A program made the position numbers and the translations under genes. A DNA stretch of 64,000 bases, from NCBI GenBank assembly GCA_052318935.1, contig JBQRKO010000012.1; one strand, given 5' to 3'. The stretch comes from Niallia sp052318935 (GTDB taxonomy: Bacteria; Bacillota; Bacilli; Bacillales; Cytobacillaceae). Below, piece after piece: positions 27,386 to 36,986 of the stretch. Every line of letters begins with the position of its first letter. Position 1 is the stretch's first letter. Below the pieces are notes generated by a model, which was not told the origin of the DNA, did not search any database, and saw only the letters and a program-made list of their open reading frames with translations.

Positions 27386-27508
27386 AGCTATTTTTTACAC
27401 TTTATCGTTCTTTAAAAAGAACGATTTTTCCTAAAAAAACCATCGCTTGGAATCAGGCGAATAATTATCTTCAGTCGTTCTTAATATACAAAAATTAGTT
27501 ATTATTAG

Positions 27509-27617
27509 ACTCTGTTAAATTCCATTGTTGATTTTCAAAAGGTCAGGAATCCACTCCCTTTCCGCAGGAGTCTCGCAGATTCCCTTCCTATAAACAACAT
27601 GATCGTTTAACAGAGCC
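27509..27617 (+). mobile_element. Short family B MITE-like element
   Basis: Ends ACTCTGTTAAA and TTTAACAGAGCC are clear inverted repeats around a strongly deleted core (CCCTTTCCGCAGGAGTCTCGC). The flanks ATTATTA (27502-27508) and ATTATTT (27618-27624) look like a target duplication. Confidence 0.7.
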
Positions 27618-27801
27618 ATTATTTTTAAAAACTTCTGTCCCTATCGTTAATATTATTCATTATAAAGAACAATATTACATATTCTACACATAAAAAAGAA
27701 GGCTATCCTTCCATTCAAACTCTAATATATAGATCAAAATGATACTTCTATATAAAGAATTTTATTAATGAAGGACATACCTCTTTTCCAATATGATAGC
27801 A

Positions 27802-29274
27802 TTATTTCCAGGTATCTTTTAATTTCCAAGCAGCTAACTCTTTTACATTAACCACTCCATTTTCCGAGACTATTTCTATTCCCGTTCTTTCTTCTTTCGG
27901 ATAGATTCGGCTTGTCATCGTCGCTTCTCCATCGTTAACAAATATCTCAATGGATGATCGATCTATAAATATTCGTAAGGAAAGCTCTTCTGAGGATGCT
28001 AATTTTGTGCTTCTTACGCCATCTTTTTCTTTTCCATAATTAGAACAATCCAGTGTAAGCTTTTGTGTCGTTTTATGATATTGAATGGTTAAAACTTCAC
28101 TACCGCTCCCAATAAGATTTACTTCAATAGCCTCCGCTTCTGTGCTCTTTAAATCAAAGACAGCCTTCACTTCCAATAATACTTCTTTTGCTTCATAAAA
28201 ACAGCTGTCTACTACTGATTTGTTTTGTAATACAGGATATGCGGTCTCACGCAATTGAACTAGCTCTTCTACAGGATTCATCAAAAGGATTCCTTCTTTG
28301 CTTAACGTTAAAACCCTCGGAAGTGTAAGAGCACCAGCCCAACCATCTTTTTTCGTAGGCATATCCGATTCCCACATATCCATCCAACCAATCGCAATGC
28401 GGCGCCCTTTATCGTCTAATAATGTTTGAACCGCATAGAAGTCATGCCCATGATCTAGTTCAGTAAATTCACCGTATACAAACTCATTCGTTTCATAGTT
28501 ATAATCTCCAATTAAAGAACCAGTCTGGAAAAGGTTTTGATAGCGATTTTCTTCTGCTTCCATCCCTTGCGGAGAGAAAAGCAAAACATACTTACCATCT
28601 AATTCAAAGAAATCCGGACATTCCCACATATACCCAAGGGTGCCGTCACTTTGGGCAAGCACCCCGATATATTCCCATTTTCGCAGATCAGGAGATTTAT
28701 ATAAAATGACCCTTCCAACCTCTTCTTTTGTAGCATTTCCAAGAATCATATACCATTCGCCATTATGCTTCCATACTTTTGGATCACGGAAATGATGAGA
28801 GCTGTCTTCAGGCGGTTCAGCTATCACAGGATTTTCTCCAACCTTTTCAAAAGTCACACCGTCTTTGCTCACAGCAATATTTTGATTTTGAAAAAAAACA
28901 TCCTTTTCCTTATCTACATAATGATGCCCCGTATAAATAAGCGTCAATTCCCCATCGTTATCCACTGCACTTCCTGAAAAGCAGCCATCTTTATCGCATG
29001 TATCTCCTGGAGCTAAAGCAATCGGCAAATGCTCCCAATGAACAAGATCCTTTGACTTAACATGTCCCCAATGCATTGGGCCCCAATTTTCATCATATGG
29101 ATGATGCTGATAAAACACATGATATTCTCCATTAAACTGCACTAATCCATTAGGATCATTAATCCAATTTGCAGGCGCCATAATATGATAGCCTAATCTG
29201 TATTGATTGTTCATTTTCTTCATCGTTTCTTTTAAAGATTCTTCCGCTTTCTTTAATCTATTCGTCTTCAGCAT
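27802..29274 (-). CDS. scrB: Sucrose-6-phosphate hydrolase / invertase, GH32
   Basis: A cytoplasmic GH32 enzyme of 490 residues that splits sucrose (or sucrose 6-phosphate) to fructose and glucose. The nucleophile Asp40 lies in WINDPNG, followed by HWGHVKSKDLVHWEH, the FRDP transition-state motif and the acid/base Glu in WECPDFF; a C-terminal beta-sandwich follows. The gene starts 15 bases behind a LacY/CscB-type sugar:proton symporter, so free sucrose is probably the true substrate rather than the phosphorylated form made by a PTS. No PTS gene is present. AAGGAG lies 9 bases before ATG. Control is through the operators ahead of the permease gene. Confidence 0.93.
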   Translation of the reverse strand: MLKTNRLKKAEESLKETMKKMNNQYRLGYHIMAPANWINDPNGLVQFNGEYHVFYQHHPYDENWGPMHWGHVKSKDLVHWEHLPIALAPGDTCDKDGCFSGSAVDNDGELTLIYTGHHYVDKEKDVFFQNQNIAVSKDGVTFEKVGENPVIAEPPEDSSHHFRDPKVWKHNGEWYMILGNATKEEVGRVILYKSPDLRKWEYIGVLAQSDGTLGYMWECPDFFELDGKYVLLFSPQGMEAEENRYQNLFQTGSLIGDYNYETNEFVYGEFTELDHGHDFYAVQTLLDDKGRRIAIGWMDMWESDMPTKKDGWAGALTLPRVLTLSKEGILLMNPVEELVQLRETAYPVLQNKSVVDSCFYEAKEVLLEVKAVFDLKSTEAEAIEVNLIGSGSEVLTIQYHKTTQKLTLDCSNYGKEKDGVRSTKLASSEELSLRIFIDRSSIEIFVNDGEATMTSRIYPKEERTGIEIVSENGVVNVKELAAWKLKDTWK

Positions 29275-29289
29275 ATGGCTATTCTCCTT

Positions 29290-30531
29290 CTAAATGGTTT
29301 TTATGACTGCTTCTTTACGAAGAGCATTCTTTGTATTTTTTCTTTCATTTAATAACGTAAACATGGATATAGTTGTAAAAATAAACACTAGTATCCCCAT
29401 TACTAAATAAGTATGACGGAAACCAATACTATCGTAAAGCCCCCCAGCAATTGGCGAAAGAATGGAAGCTCCTACCTGAGAAGCAAACTGGAAGCCTACG
29501 AGATAAAGCACAGATGACAGGCGCGTATCAAAATTTGCAGCTAAATATTTAAAAATGGCAATCAACATAATAGGCAGCTCCAAGGCATGAATTAATTTCA
29601 TGGTTGAAATGCCGATTGGGCCAATTACAATTCCTGAGCCAATAATACGGAATGCCATCAGCATACCTGCAAGAATTAAGCTGTTTTTTGCCCCTACTTT
29701 ATTCACAACATATGGAGCAAGGAACATCATGCCAGCTTCCAAAAATACTTGAAAAGAATTTAAATATCCAAACACTTGGTTTCCTAGTGCTTCTGATGGA
29801 AATAAAGAAGAATAGTAGATAGGGAACTGCTGATCATAGACACTATAAACACAGGTCACCCCAATTACATATAACATTAAAAACCAAAAATCTTTTAAAA
29901 GGAAAAGATTTCCTACATCCTTCAACCCTACAGAATCCGCTTTCAAAATTTCCTGTTCTGTCATTTCCACCTTAACTGATAGAATAATAGCTACTAAAAT
30001 AATAGCCGATAGGGAAGCCACCCAAAAGTTAATGTCTGGATTGATATTAAATAACTGACCAGCAAAAAATGTTGCTGCCGCCCATCCTAATGATCCCCAC
30101 ATTCTTGATTTTCCATATTCAAAATCGTACTTGCGACTAATTTTTTCTATATAAGATTCGATGGCACCAATACCAGCCAAAAAGGACATTCCAAGATACA
30201 GCCCTCCAACGATGGCGCCAAGTGTTACATTATATTGCAATAATGGTCCATATACATAAATATAAAATGGACCAACGAATACTAGTAAAATGCTTATGCT
30301 AGATAATATATGTTTTTTTAAACCGATTTTATCCGAAATATACCCGTAAAGCGGTTGCATGCACAAGGCAAAGATAGCGTTTACAGAAAAGATAATGCCA
30401 GTTTCTGCTCCATTTAAGTTTATTTCCTGCCCCAACCAAATGGAGAATAAGGAATAGCTCGATGACCAGGTAAAAAAGAAAAAGAAGAAATACGCACTAA
30501 GTTTCCAGTAGAGACCTTTTGAACTTTTCAT
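29290..30531 (-). CDS. cscB: Sucrose (oligosaccharide):proton symporter, LacY/CscB family
   Basis: A 12-helix MFS permease of 413 residues. SAYFFFFFFTWSSSYSLFSIWL at the N-terminus, the GYISDKIGLKKH loop between TM2 and TM3, and the IESYIEKISRKYDFEYGKSRMWGSLGWA region containing the family's Glu/Arg pair (split about residues 123-150) mark the oligosaccharide:H+ symporter family rather than drug exporters. Its operon partner is invertase and its regulator is LacI-type, which together point to sucrose import. The start codon follows GGAGC, and a LacI-controlled promoter lies upstream. Confidence 0.88.
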   Translation of the reverse strand: MKSSKGLYWKLSAYFFFFFFTWSSSYSLFSIWLGQEINLNGAETGIIFSVNAIFALCMQPLYGYISDKIGLKKHILSSISILLVFVGPFYIYVYGPLLQYNVTLGAIVGGLYLGMSFLAGIGAIESYIEKISRKYDFEYGKSRMWGSLGWAAATFFAGQLFNINPDINFWVASLSAIILVAIILSVKVEMTEQEILKADSVGLKDVGNLFLLKDFWFLMLYVIGVTCVYSVYDQQFPIYYSSLFPSEALGNQVFGYLNSFQVFLEAGMMFLAPYVVNKVGAKNSLILAGMLMAFRIIGSGIVIGPIGISTMKLIHALELPIMLIAIFKYLAANFDTRLSSVLYLVGFQFASQVGASILSPIAGGLYDSIGFRHTYLVMGILVFIFTTISMFTLLNERKNTKNALRKEAVIKTI

Positions 30532-30576
30532 ATTTATTGCTCCTTTTTTTTAGATTAAAAACCTTCCAACCTAAAA

Positions 30577-30650
30577 TGAAAGCACTTTCAACATTATTTT
30601 ATGTCAACCGGTTTCATAAGTCAATCCTTTTTATGTCAACCGGTTGCACA
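30577..30650 (-). promoter_or_regulatory. Sucrose operon promoter with twin LacI operators and cre
   Basis: On the minus strand a -35 TTGACT (30624-30619), a 17-base spacer and a -10 TAAAAT (30601-30596) are seen. Two operators with the core AACCGGTT lie at 30602-30616 (filling the spacer) and 30634-30650 (just upstream), 32-33 bases apart, three helical turns. Downstream of the -10, TGAAAGCACTTTCA (30577-30590) resembles a CcpA cre site with one change in the central CG. Confidence 0.8.
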
Positions 30651-30702
30651 TTTTTAAAATCAGTTCTTTTTCCCCAGAAAAAATACAATTGCTTGTATCA
30701 TA

Positions 30703-30830
30703 CAGAGGTTTTCGTTCGGTTTTCCGTGGCTTACCACACGCTTTCCCGCGGGGCGAGCGCCGAGGAGGCTTCCAGACCGCCCACGGAAAGCGAATGCCTG
30801 AAGCGGAAACAGGCAAGTTTAACAGAGCCT
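30703..30830 (-). repeat. Family B repeat between cscB and its regulator
   Basis: Right end TTTAACAGAGCC is intact. The left part (GGTTTTCGTTCGGTTTTCC, GGCTTACCACACGC) matches the inside of the family C element at 35293, so the copy is a mosaic. The core is partly lost. Confidence 0.6.
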
Positions 30831-30838
30831 TTCATAAA

Positions 30839-30871
30839 AAAATGCAACTCCATTATCAAGAATTGCATTTT
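30839..30871 (-). terminator. Terminator of the LacI regulator gene
   Basis: AAAATGCAA pairs with TTGCATTTT, about 45 bases after the regulator stop on the minus strand; an A/T run follows. Confidence 0.65.
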
Positions 30872-30917
30872 ACTGCTCATCTAAAAATCTGCATTACCTA
30901 TCTCAGCTTTTTTTCAT

Positions 30918-31901
30918 TTAAGTTGTTTCTCCTAAAAGAAGCTTTACTGGATGATTTATCTGCTGTGGGGTGTCGTTGAATTCTCCGTCCATCTGCTTTA
31001 ATAATATTTCTATAGCTGATTCTGCAAGAAGTCTAATAGGTTGTTGAATAGTTGTTAAGTCTGGAAATAAACTTTGCGCTGTTTCTGTCCCATCATACCC
31101 TATCACTTTTAAATCTTGAGGGATTTTTTTTCCTCGTGCTTTTGCCTCCCTTATAAAAGATGCAGCAAAAATATCATTGCTGGCAAATACTCCATCTACA
31201 TCTGGTATTTCCGCCAAGATTTTTTTCATTACATTAGATTGGCTTTGTGGATTAAAGGTTTCTTGTATTTCATAAGTAATCGGTTCTCTCCCATTTGCCA
31301 ACATAACGTCTTCATAGGCCTTTCTTCTAAGCATGGCAGGTGTTGCAAAATCTACTGGCCCATTAATATGAATAATTCTGCTGCAGCCCTTTGATACAAG
31401 CAGTTCAGATGCCAGCTTTCCTCCTTCATAATTATCGGAGCTGACAATCGGTATATTTTCAGCCAATGTCCGGTCAATGGCTACTACTGCTAAATGCTGT
31501 TTTTGATAATCGACAATCCCCTGGTTGTGTGTTCCGACTATGATTCCGTCTACCTGATTACGCATAAGCATCTCTAAATATTTCTCTTCTTTTTCTATAT
31601 CATTTAAACTATTGCAAATCAGCACTTTATAATCGATCGAAGCACACACATTTTCAATCTCAAAGGTAAGCTCCCCAAAAAAAGGATTTACTGTTGTTGG
31701 GATAATGAGGCCAATAACATTTGTTCTTTTATTAAATAACGACCTGGCAAGTTCATTTGGATAGTAATTTAGCTCCTTCATCGCTTTATACACATTTTTT
31801 TTTGTTTTTTCTCCAATATAGCCTCTGTTGTTCAGGACGCGCGAAACGGTTGTTGGCGATACACCTGCCAGTTTTGCCACATCCTTGATTTTAGGTTTCA
31901 T
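30918..31901 (-). CDS. LacI-family repressor of the sucrose operon
   Basis: A 327-residue regulator. The helix-turn-helix and hinge helix are at the start (IKDVAKLAGVSPTTVSRVLN, then YYPNELARSL), followed by the periplasmic-binding-protein-like effector domain with VIGLIIPTTVNPFF and FASNDIFAASFIREAK. It lies just upstream of the sucrose genes on the same strand but is separated from them by a terminator and a repeat. The twin AACCGGTT operators before cscB are the obvious target. CGGAGG precedes ATG. Equivalent to CscR/ScrR by context; the symbol is left open. Confidence 0.9.
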   Translation of the reverse strand: MKPKIKDVAKLAGVSPTTVSRVLNNRGYIGEKTKKNVYKAMKELNYYPNELARSLFNKRTNVIGLIIPTTVNPFFGELTFEIENVCASIDYKVLICNSLNDIEKEEKYLEMLMRNQVDGIIVGTHNQGIVDYQKQHLAVVAIDRTLAENIPIVSSDNYEGGKLASELLVSKGCSRIIHINGPVDFATPAMLRRKAYEDVMLANGREPITYEIQETFNPQSQSNVMKKILAEIPDVDGVFASNDIFAASFIREAKARGKKIPQDLKVIGYDGTETAQSLFPDLTTIQQPIRLLAESAIEILLKQMDGEFNDTPQQINHPVKLLLGETT

Positions 31902-32070
31902 ATCGTTCCTCCGTTTTCATTGCCGCTAAATATCTTCTACCCTTTATTATAATATAACTTAAGTAGTTGTTCCTTCCTTAACAATATGGATAAGCTCTGT
32001 TGCAATAGTTTTCCTAAGGTAGCTTGAGTTTAGTTTTTGGGCTGATCAGAAAATAATTCACACAAAAAAT

Positions 32071-32092
32071 GACTGCCGAATATACGGCAGTC
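32071..32092 (-). terminator. Terminator of the ggt operon
   Basis: GACTGCCG pairs with CGGCAGTC; read on the minus strand a T-run (ATTTTTTG) follows. About 90 bases after the ggt stop. An AACAGCATGCTGTT palindrome lies between at 32120-32133. Confidence 0.8.
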
Positions 32093-32179
32093 GAGCGTTT
32101 AAAGAGAGAGCTTTTTTATCAACAGCATGCTGTTTTAAAGAATTTGCCTATCTGTTTAATAATTTAACTGTTTTTTTAT

Positions 32180-33760
32180 TTACCTGCCAACGGCTGCTCC
32201 ATCACTTCTAGGATCTACACCGCCGTATAAGTAGCCTTGTTCATCAATTAAAATGGCACTTGCGTGGCCCATTATGCCATCAAAACCTTCTACTACCTTA
32301 ACATAATGACCTGCATCCTGAAGTTTTTCCACCACCTCATCTGAAACTCGGCCTTCGATTTTTAATTCTTCTGTTTTTACTCCCCATGTCCTTCCCCAAA
32401 CAAACCTCGGTTCACTTATCGATTCTTGAGGATCGAATCCGTAATCGAGCATTCTTGTGATCATCAATGTCTGTGTTTGCGGCTGTCCTTCTCCACCTTG
32501 TGTTCCGTATAACACATATGGTTTATTGTCTTTAAATGCCATTGCCGGCATCAGCGTATGAAAAGTTCGTTTTTGTGGCTCTAATGTATTCACATGATTT
32601 GGATCTAGGGAAAAGAACGACCCTCTATTTTGCATCGTAATTCCTGTATCCCCAGCAACAATTCCAGAGCCGAATTCAAAATATAAGCTTTGAATAAACG
32701 AAACAGCATTACCATCTTTATCAACAACTGCCGCATGAGCCGTATCGCTCCCAACAGGACGAGTCTTAAAATCATTCGTACTGTCAAATGAAATAGAATC
32801 TGCCATTTCTTTTGCATAGGCTTTACTTAACAATCGTTCTAATGGAATATCTTTAAATTTAGGATCTGTTAAATACTCGTTTCTATCTTGAAAGCTTCTT
32901 TTCACTGCCTCCACTAGAAGATGATAATACTCATAAGAACCATAAGGGATTGATGAAAAATCAAAATTCTCCAATATATTTAAGATCATTAAACCGACAA
33001 AGCCTTGAGAATTTGGCGGCACTTGATACATCGTATAATCACGATATGTACTGGATAGCGGCTTGCTCCACTCCCCTTTATGTGCAGCAAAATCTGCTTC
33101 TGTTAACAAGCCGCCTTTTGCTTGAAGACTGGAAATAATCCGTTTTGCCAAATCTCCTTTGTAAAAATCATCTCTGCCCTTTGCTGCTAATTGAGTTAAT
33201 GTATTTGCTAAATCTTTTTGCACAAATTTGGAGAATTTGTTAGGAATTTTTCCATCCGTCAAAAAGACAGCTGCCGTTTCATTATTAGCCTGTAATAGGT
33301 CTACATTTTTAACTGTATTTTCATGCTGATCATTGGAAAGCGGAAACCCTTTTTCTGCATATTCAATAGCTGGCTGCAGAACTTCTGCAAGAGATTTGCT
33401 TCCATATTCTTTTATGATTGCATCCCAGCTGTCTACCATACCTGGAACAGTAATAACACTTTCTATCCCTCGAAATGGAATGGACTCTTTTCCTTCATAC
33501 GTTTTTCTCGTAATGTTGGCACCAGTTCTGCCACTGCCATTATAGGAACGTACTTTGCCTTCTCCCGTTTGGTAAGTCAACCAAAAGGAATCTCCTCCAA
33601 GTCCTGTCATATGTGGGTAAACAACTGCTAAACAAGCACTTACTGCTACAGCCGTATCAAATGCATTTCCACCCTCCGCTAAAATACGCTCTCCTGCCTG
33701 GGAGGCTAAATAATGGGGGCTGACAACCATCGATTTTGTTCCGACTATTACTTTATTCAA
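32180..33760 (-). CDS. ggt: Gamma-glutamyltransferase-like hydrolase
   Basis: An Ntn-hydrolase of 526 residues that cleaves or transfers gamma-glutamyl groups (glutathione, gamma-glutamyl amides) after self-cleavage. The N-terminal half shows EGGNAFDTAVAV and GLGGDSFWL; the nucleophile is Thr340 in GSDTAHAAVVD, where the small subunit starts; later TLMPAMAFKDNKPYVLYGTQGGEGQPQT forms the oxyanion/glycine-rich region (spread over about residues 410-440). There is no signal peptide, so it acts in the cytoplasm, like YwrD and unlike secreted Ggt. Its start overlaps the stop of an MFS permease gene by four bases, so the permease probably imports its substrate. Confidence 0.88.
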   Translation of the reverse strand: MNKVIVGTKSMVVSPHYLASQAGERILAEGGNAFDTAVAVSACLAVVYPHMTGLGGDSFWLTYQTGEGKVRSYNGSGRTGANITRKTYEGKESIPFRGIESVITVPGMVDSWDAIIKEYGSKSLAEVLQPAIEYAEKGFPLSNDQHENTVKNVDLLQANNETAAVFLTDGKIPNKFSKFVQKDLANTLTQLAAKGRDDFYKGDLAKRIISSLQAKGGLLTEADFAAHKGEWSKPLSSTYRDYTMYQVPPNSQGFVGLMILNILENFDFSSIPYGSYEYYHLLVEAVKRSFQDRNEYLTDPKFKDIPLERLLSKAYAKEMADSISFDSTNDFKTRPVGSDTAHAAVVDKDGNAVSFIQSLYFEFGSGIVAGDTGITMQNRGSFFSLDPNHVNTLEPQKRTFHTLMPAMAFKDNKPYVLYGTQGGEGQPQTQTLMITRMLDYGFDPQESISEPRFVWGRTWGVKTEELKIEGRVSDEVVEKLQDAGHYVKVVEGFDGIMGHASAILIDEQGYLYGGVDPRSDGAAVGR

Positions 33761-34986
33761 ACCACTGTTTCCTCCTTATTTAACACGCCAATAGTTTTTT
33801 CTTCCTTATTTTTATTGCTTGTAAACAAAAATAATACAGCACCAATAATTAATAGTCCACCTGCTAAATAAAATCCAAATTCAAGGCTGCCTGTTTTATC
33901 AGCAAAGTATCCAGTAATATATGGAGCAAAAATCGATGAAAGCATACCGCTGAAATTAAAGAATCCGTACACTCTTGAATACATAGATGTTGGTGTAATA
34001 TCTGCCATATAAGAAATTAAAACAGGATCAAGCGCTAATTTTCCAAGAAGACCATATAAACATAATCCAACGATTAAAAAGTTAAAGTTTTCTGTATATG
34101 GAATAGCAAATTGACAAATTGCTCCAGCTAAAGCCAACCCAATAATAAGCGGTTTTTTACTTTTAATTCGATCCGATAAAAATCCGAAAAGAATTGCTCC
34201 TGGAATGGAAGCCCATGGTACTAAAGAGGATATAATACCAGTTTGTGATGCTTCAATGCCTCGTGCAGTTTGTAAATAGTATGGAAGCCAAGTTAACATT
34301 CCAAAGAATCCATATAAAGAACAAAAGATTAACACATAAACAAAAATATGATTCTTTGTGAATATTTTCTTCATTTCTACTTTTTCTTGAACAGATGCTG
34401 TTTCCTTTTGTTGCTTATGTGAATTATCACGAACAAAGATAGCAATTAATATCCCCACAATAATAGTAGGTATTGCAAATACATAAAACGGGAACTGCCA
34501 GCCTTTGTTTAATTCATACGTAAAATAACTAGATGCCATAAATCCTAAAGAAATACCAAATGCCATTCCACTGTTAATAATAGCTGATACAAGTCCACGA
34601 TATTTTTTCGGTGTAATAGTAGAAGAAATTCCGTATTGTGATCCGTAGTAAGTTCCTTCTCCTAATCCAGTTAATGCTCTCATCATTAAGAAGATTCCAA
34701 AAGTAGTAGAAGCACCACTTAAATAAGTACCAACCCCAAAAACAATAAAGCCGATAACAAGTACTTTCACTCGTCCAAATTTATCTGCTAAAAAGCCTGT
34801 TGGAATTTGCATGAGTGCATATGCCGCAAAGAAGACGGTTGCCATTAATCCTAATTGGGATTTTTCTAAGTTCCACTCCTCCCCAATACTTCCCATTACA
34901 GGCGATAGAATATTTCGGTCTGCATACATAAATACCCAGCCTAAAAAGAATAAAAAGATAACGAGTGCAGGATGCGTTTTTTTCAT
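33757..34986 (-). CDS. MFS transporter of the ACS/organic-anion type
   Basis: A 409-residue, 12-helix permease. MYADRNILSPVMGSIGEEW in TM1 region, the GFLADKFGRVKVL loop and FLSDRIKSKKP in the second half are typical of the anion:cation symporter group that import organic acids and peptides-like anions. It is translationally coupled (4-base overlap) to the gamma-glutamyltransferase gene, suggesting import of a gamma-glutamyl compound or its acid. A perfect inverted repeat at 35051-35073 upstream may be its operator. The GntR gene at 36027 is a candidate regulator, separated by a nested repeat. Confidence 0.83.
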   Translation of the reverse strand: MKKTHPALVIFLFFLGWVFMYADRNILSPVMGSIGEEWNLEKSQLGLMATVFFAAYALMQIPTGFLADKFGRVKVLVIGFIVFGVGTYLSGASTTFGIFLMMRALTGLGEGTYYGSQYGISSTITPKKYRGLVSAIINSGMAFGISLGFMASSYFTYELNKGWQFPFYVFAIPTIIVGILIAIFVRDNSHKQQKETASVQEKVEMKKIFTKNHIFVYVLIFCSLYGFFGMLTWLPYYLQTARGIEASQTGIISSLVPWASIPGAILFGFLSDRIKSKKPLIIGLALAGAICQFAIPYTENFNFLIVGLCLYGLLGKLALDPVLISYMADITPTSMYSRVYGFFNFSGMLSSIFAPYITGYFADKTGSLEFGFYLAGGLLIIGAVLFLFTSNKNKEEKTIGVLNKEETVV

Positions 34987-35050
34987 GTAATAGTCTCCTT
35001 TTTCTGAAAGTTAAGATAATAGTAACACGTATAGGTTAAAAAAGAAGAGT

Positions 35051-35073
35051 TTATGTCAGATTATCTGACATAA
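35051..35073. promoter_or_regulatory. Perfect inverted repeat upstream of the MFS-ggt operon
   Basis: TTATGTCAGA-TTA-TCTGACATAA has perfect 10-base arms. It lies about 65 bases before the MFS start, in a promoter position, and is likely an operator. The protein that binds is not known. Confidence 0.6.
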
Positions 35074-35199
35074 TATTTTTCGATTGGTAAATAACAATTA
35101 ATGATTATTTACGTTTTGTAAAATAATTATCATTTTAAATTACATATCGTATTTTTGTTAACCCTTTCATATTTTTTTACTTACCTATTATTACATTAA

Positions 35200-35715
35200 G
35201 GCTCTTTTCGTATAGATTGTTGTTATTTAACCCGCAGCCTGAATACACTTAGCTTTCCGCGGACGAGTGCCGAGCCTCCTCGTCGCTATGCTGAGGCCAC
35301 TGAAAAAGTGAATGCTATAAAATATAGGTAGCGACAATCCAAGCAACGTAGAGGTTTTCGTTCGGTTTTCCGAGGCTTACCACACGCTTTCCGCGGGGCG
35401 AGCGCCGAGCCGCTTCGTCGCTACGCTCCTGCAGGGTCTCGCCTGTCTCGCTAATCCCGCAGGAGTCGTACGGACGCCTCTCCTAACCAAAATGATGGTC
35501 GTTTTCAAACTCTCTATACCATTTTTACCCTAGTAAATTTAAGTGTTTCACCTATAATTATATCTAATAAAACACTTTTTCAGTGCCGTCGCTATGCTCC
35601 TGTGGGGTCTCGTCTTTCTCGCTTTTCTAAGCAGGAGTCTACGTGTATTCAGGATGCTAAGTGCTTCAGCCATGTTTATTATTATTCAAAAACAACAAAC
35701 TTATAGTAAACAGCC
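35200..35715 (+). mobile_element. Family A MITE carrying a nested family C element
   Basis: Outer ends GGCTCTTTTCGTATAG and GTAAACAGCC are those of family A, flanked by TACATTAA and TACAATAA. The family A core is interrupted at GTCGCTATGCT by a 295-bp element and that 11-base site is duplicated on both sides (35282-35292 and 35588-35598). Confidence 0.88.
35293..35587 (+). mobile_element. Family C MITE-like element (inner)
   Basis: A 295-bp insert with inverted ends GGCCACTGAAAAAGTG and CACTTTTTCAGTGCC and an 11-bp target duplication. Its centre contains the same GC-rich core as families A and B (CGCTTTCCGCGGGGCGAGCGC ... AATCCCGCAGGAGTC). No coding frame. Confidence 0.85.
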
Positions 35716-35977
35716 TACAATAAATACACATGGCACTATAAATAAAACAACAAGCAAAAATATTAATAGAATCTATCAATATTACAATCAGATTTTGTGT
35801 TACATTTGTTTCTTTCATTACATTGGCCCTATTGTATATTCTTTAAGGAAAAGCTGTAATATTTTGTCCGATTATTACTTTTGAAGCTTAGAACATAGTA
35901 AAAATCATATTGACTGTCATAATTCAAGTTATTATAATCCAATTATATAAAGAATCAGAAAATTCTTTTTTTAAAAG

Positions 35978-35991
35978 AATTGTATACAATT
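35978..35991. promoter_or_regulatory. GntR-type operator AATTGTATACAATT
   Basis: A perfect 14-base palindrome lies 35 bases before the GntR gene. TTGTATACAA-like sites are typical for the FCD/FadR branch of GntR regulators, so autoregulation is likely. Confidence 0.65.
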
Positions 35992-36026
35992 ATACAGAAA
36001 TTCTAATTCATGTTTAGGAGGTAAAT

Positions 36027-36701
36027 ATGAACAATATAAATAATCGTCTACTAACAAAAGACCATGCTTATTCGGTGTTAAAGCAAAAAATTATTGATGG
36101 TATATTAAAACCGGATGAGATTGTTCGGGAAGAACAATTAGCTTCGATATTGGAAATCAGCAGAACTCCATTGCGAGAAGCAATTCAACGGTTGGAATTG
36201 GCAGATTTCCTTGTACGACAGCCGAATGGACGTCTAAAGGTTGCTTCCATTAATAAGAAAGAAATGAAAGAGATTTTTTTAATACGAAGCATGTTAGAAG
36301 GGGCCATTACGAAAAGTGCAGCATTACTTGCAACCGAACAAGATATTGTAAATTTAACCAAATTACTAGAAAAATTAAAAACTTCTTTCCAGCAGCACTC
36401 CAATCAGGAGTTTGTCTCCTACGGATTTGAATTTCATGATTATTTAGGGAAAATCAGTAAACTGACCACATTTGAAAAAATACTAAATATCCTTAGAGAT
36501 CATTCTCTTCGTTATTGCCGGCTTGTTTCTGCCCATGGAGATTGGGATGCAAAAGCAGCAGAGGAACATAGCTTAATCTTGCAGAAAATTATCGAAAAAA
36601 ATCCAGAAGCAGCAGAAAATGCGATGAAAGATCATATTTTAAGCAGCCTAGCTACTGCAATAGAAAGAATAGAAAGGTTGGAAGAAGTGAAAGCTCAATA
36701 A
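36027..36701 (+). CDS. GntR family regulator, FCD (FadR) subfamily
   Basis: A 224-residue regulator with an N-terminal winged helix (about residues 8-75: HAYSVLKQKIIDGILKPDE, then SRTPLREAIQRLE) and an all-helical FCD ligand domain with the metal-binding His residues in FHDYLG, DHSLRYC and EEHSLIL. Members respond to organic or amino acids. It sits between the ggt operon and the MetNI-type cluster and could control either. RBS AGGAGG. A TTGTATACAA palindrome lies in its own leader. Confidence 0.88.
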   Translation: MNNINNRLLTKDHAYSVLKQKIIDGILKPDEIVREEQLASILEISRTPLREAIQRLELADFLVRQPNGRLKVASINKKEMKEIFLIRSMLEGAITKSAALLATEQDIVNLTKLLEKLKTSFQQHSNQEFVSYGFEFHDYLGKISKLTTFEKILNILRDHSLRYCRLVSAHGDWDAKAAEEHSLILQKIIEKNPEAAENAMKDHILSSLATAIERIERLEEVKAQ

Positions 36702-36986
36702 ACCAGAATCGTTTCATTTGAAATAAATAGAGATTTCTGAAAACAGCCACAACTTTTAAGACTAGCTTATATTTTTTTGTAGGCACTCCAAAACATTAGT
36801 TCAATATCCTGCATCTAAAACTTATCTCCATCCCACCAGAAGATAACATAAAGTTCAACATATCAGATGAAGCAATCAATCTCAATAGATAGTATTGATG
36901 ACACGGAACAAACGATTCAAAAACAACTGATTCACAAAAATACACACAAATAGTTCTTTTTACCTATTCACCTTTGTCGAATAGAA

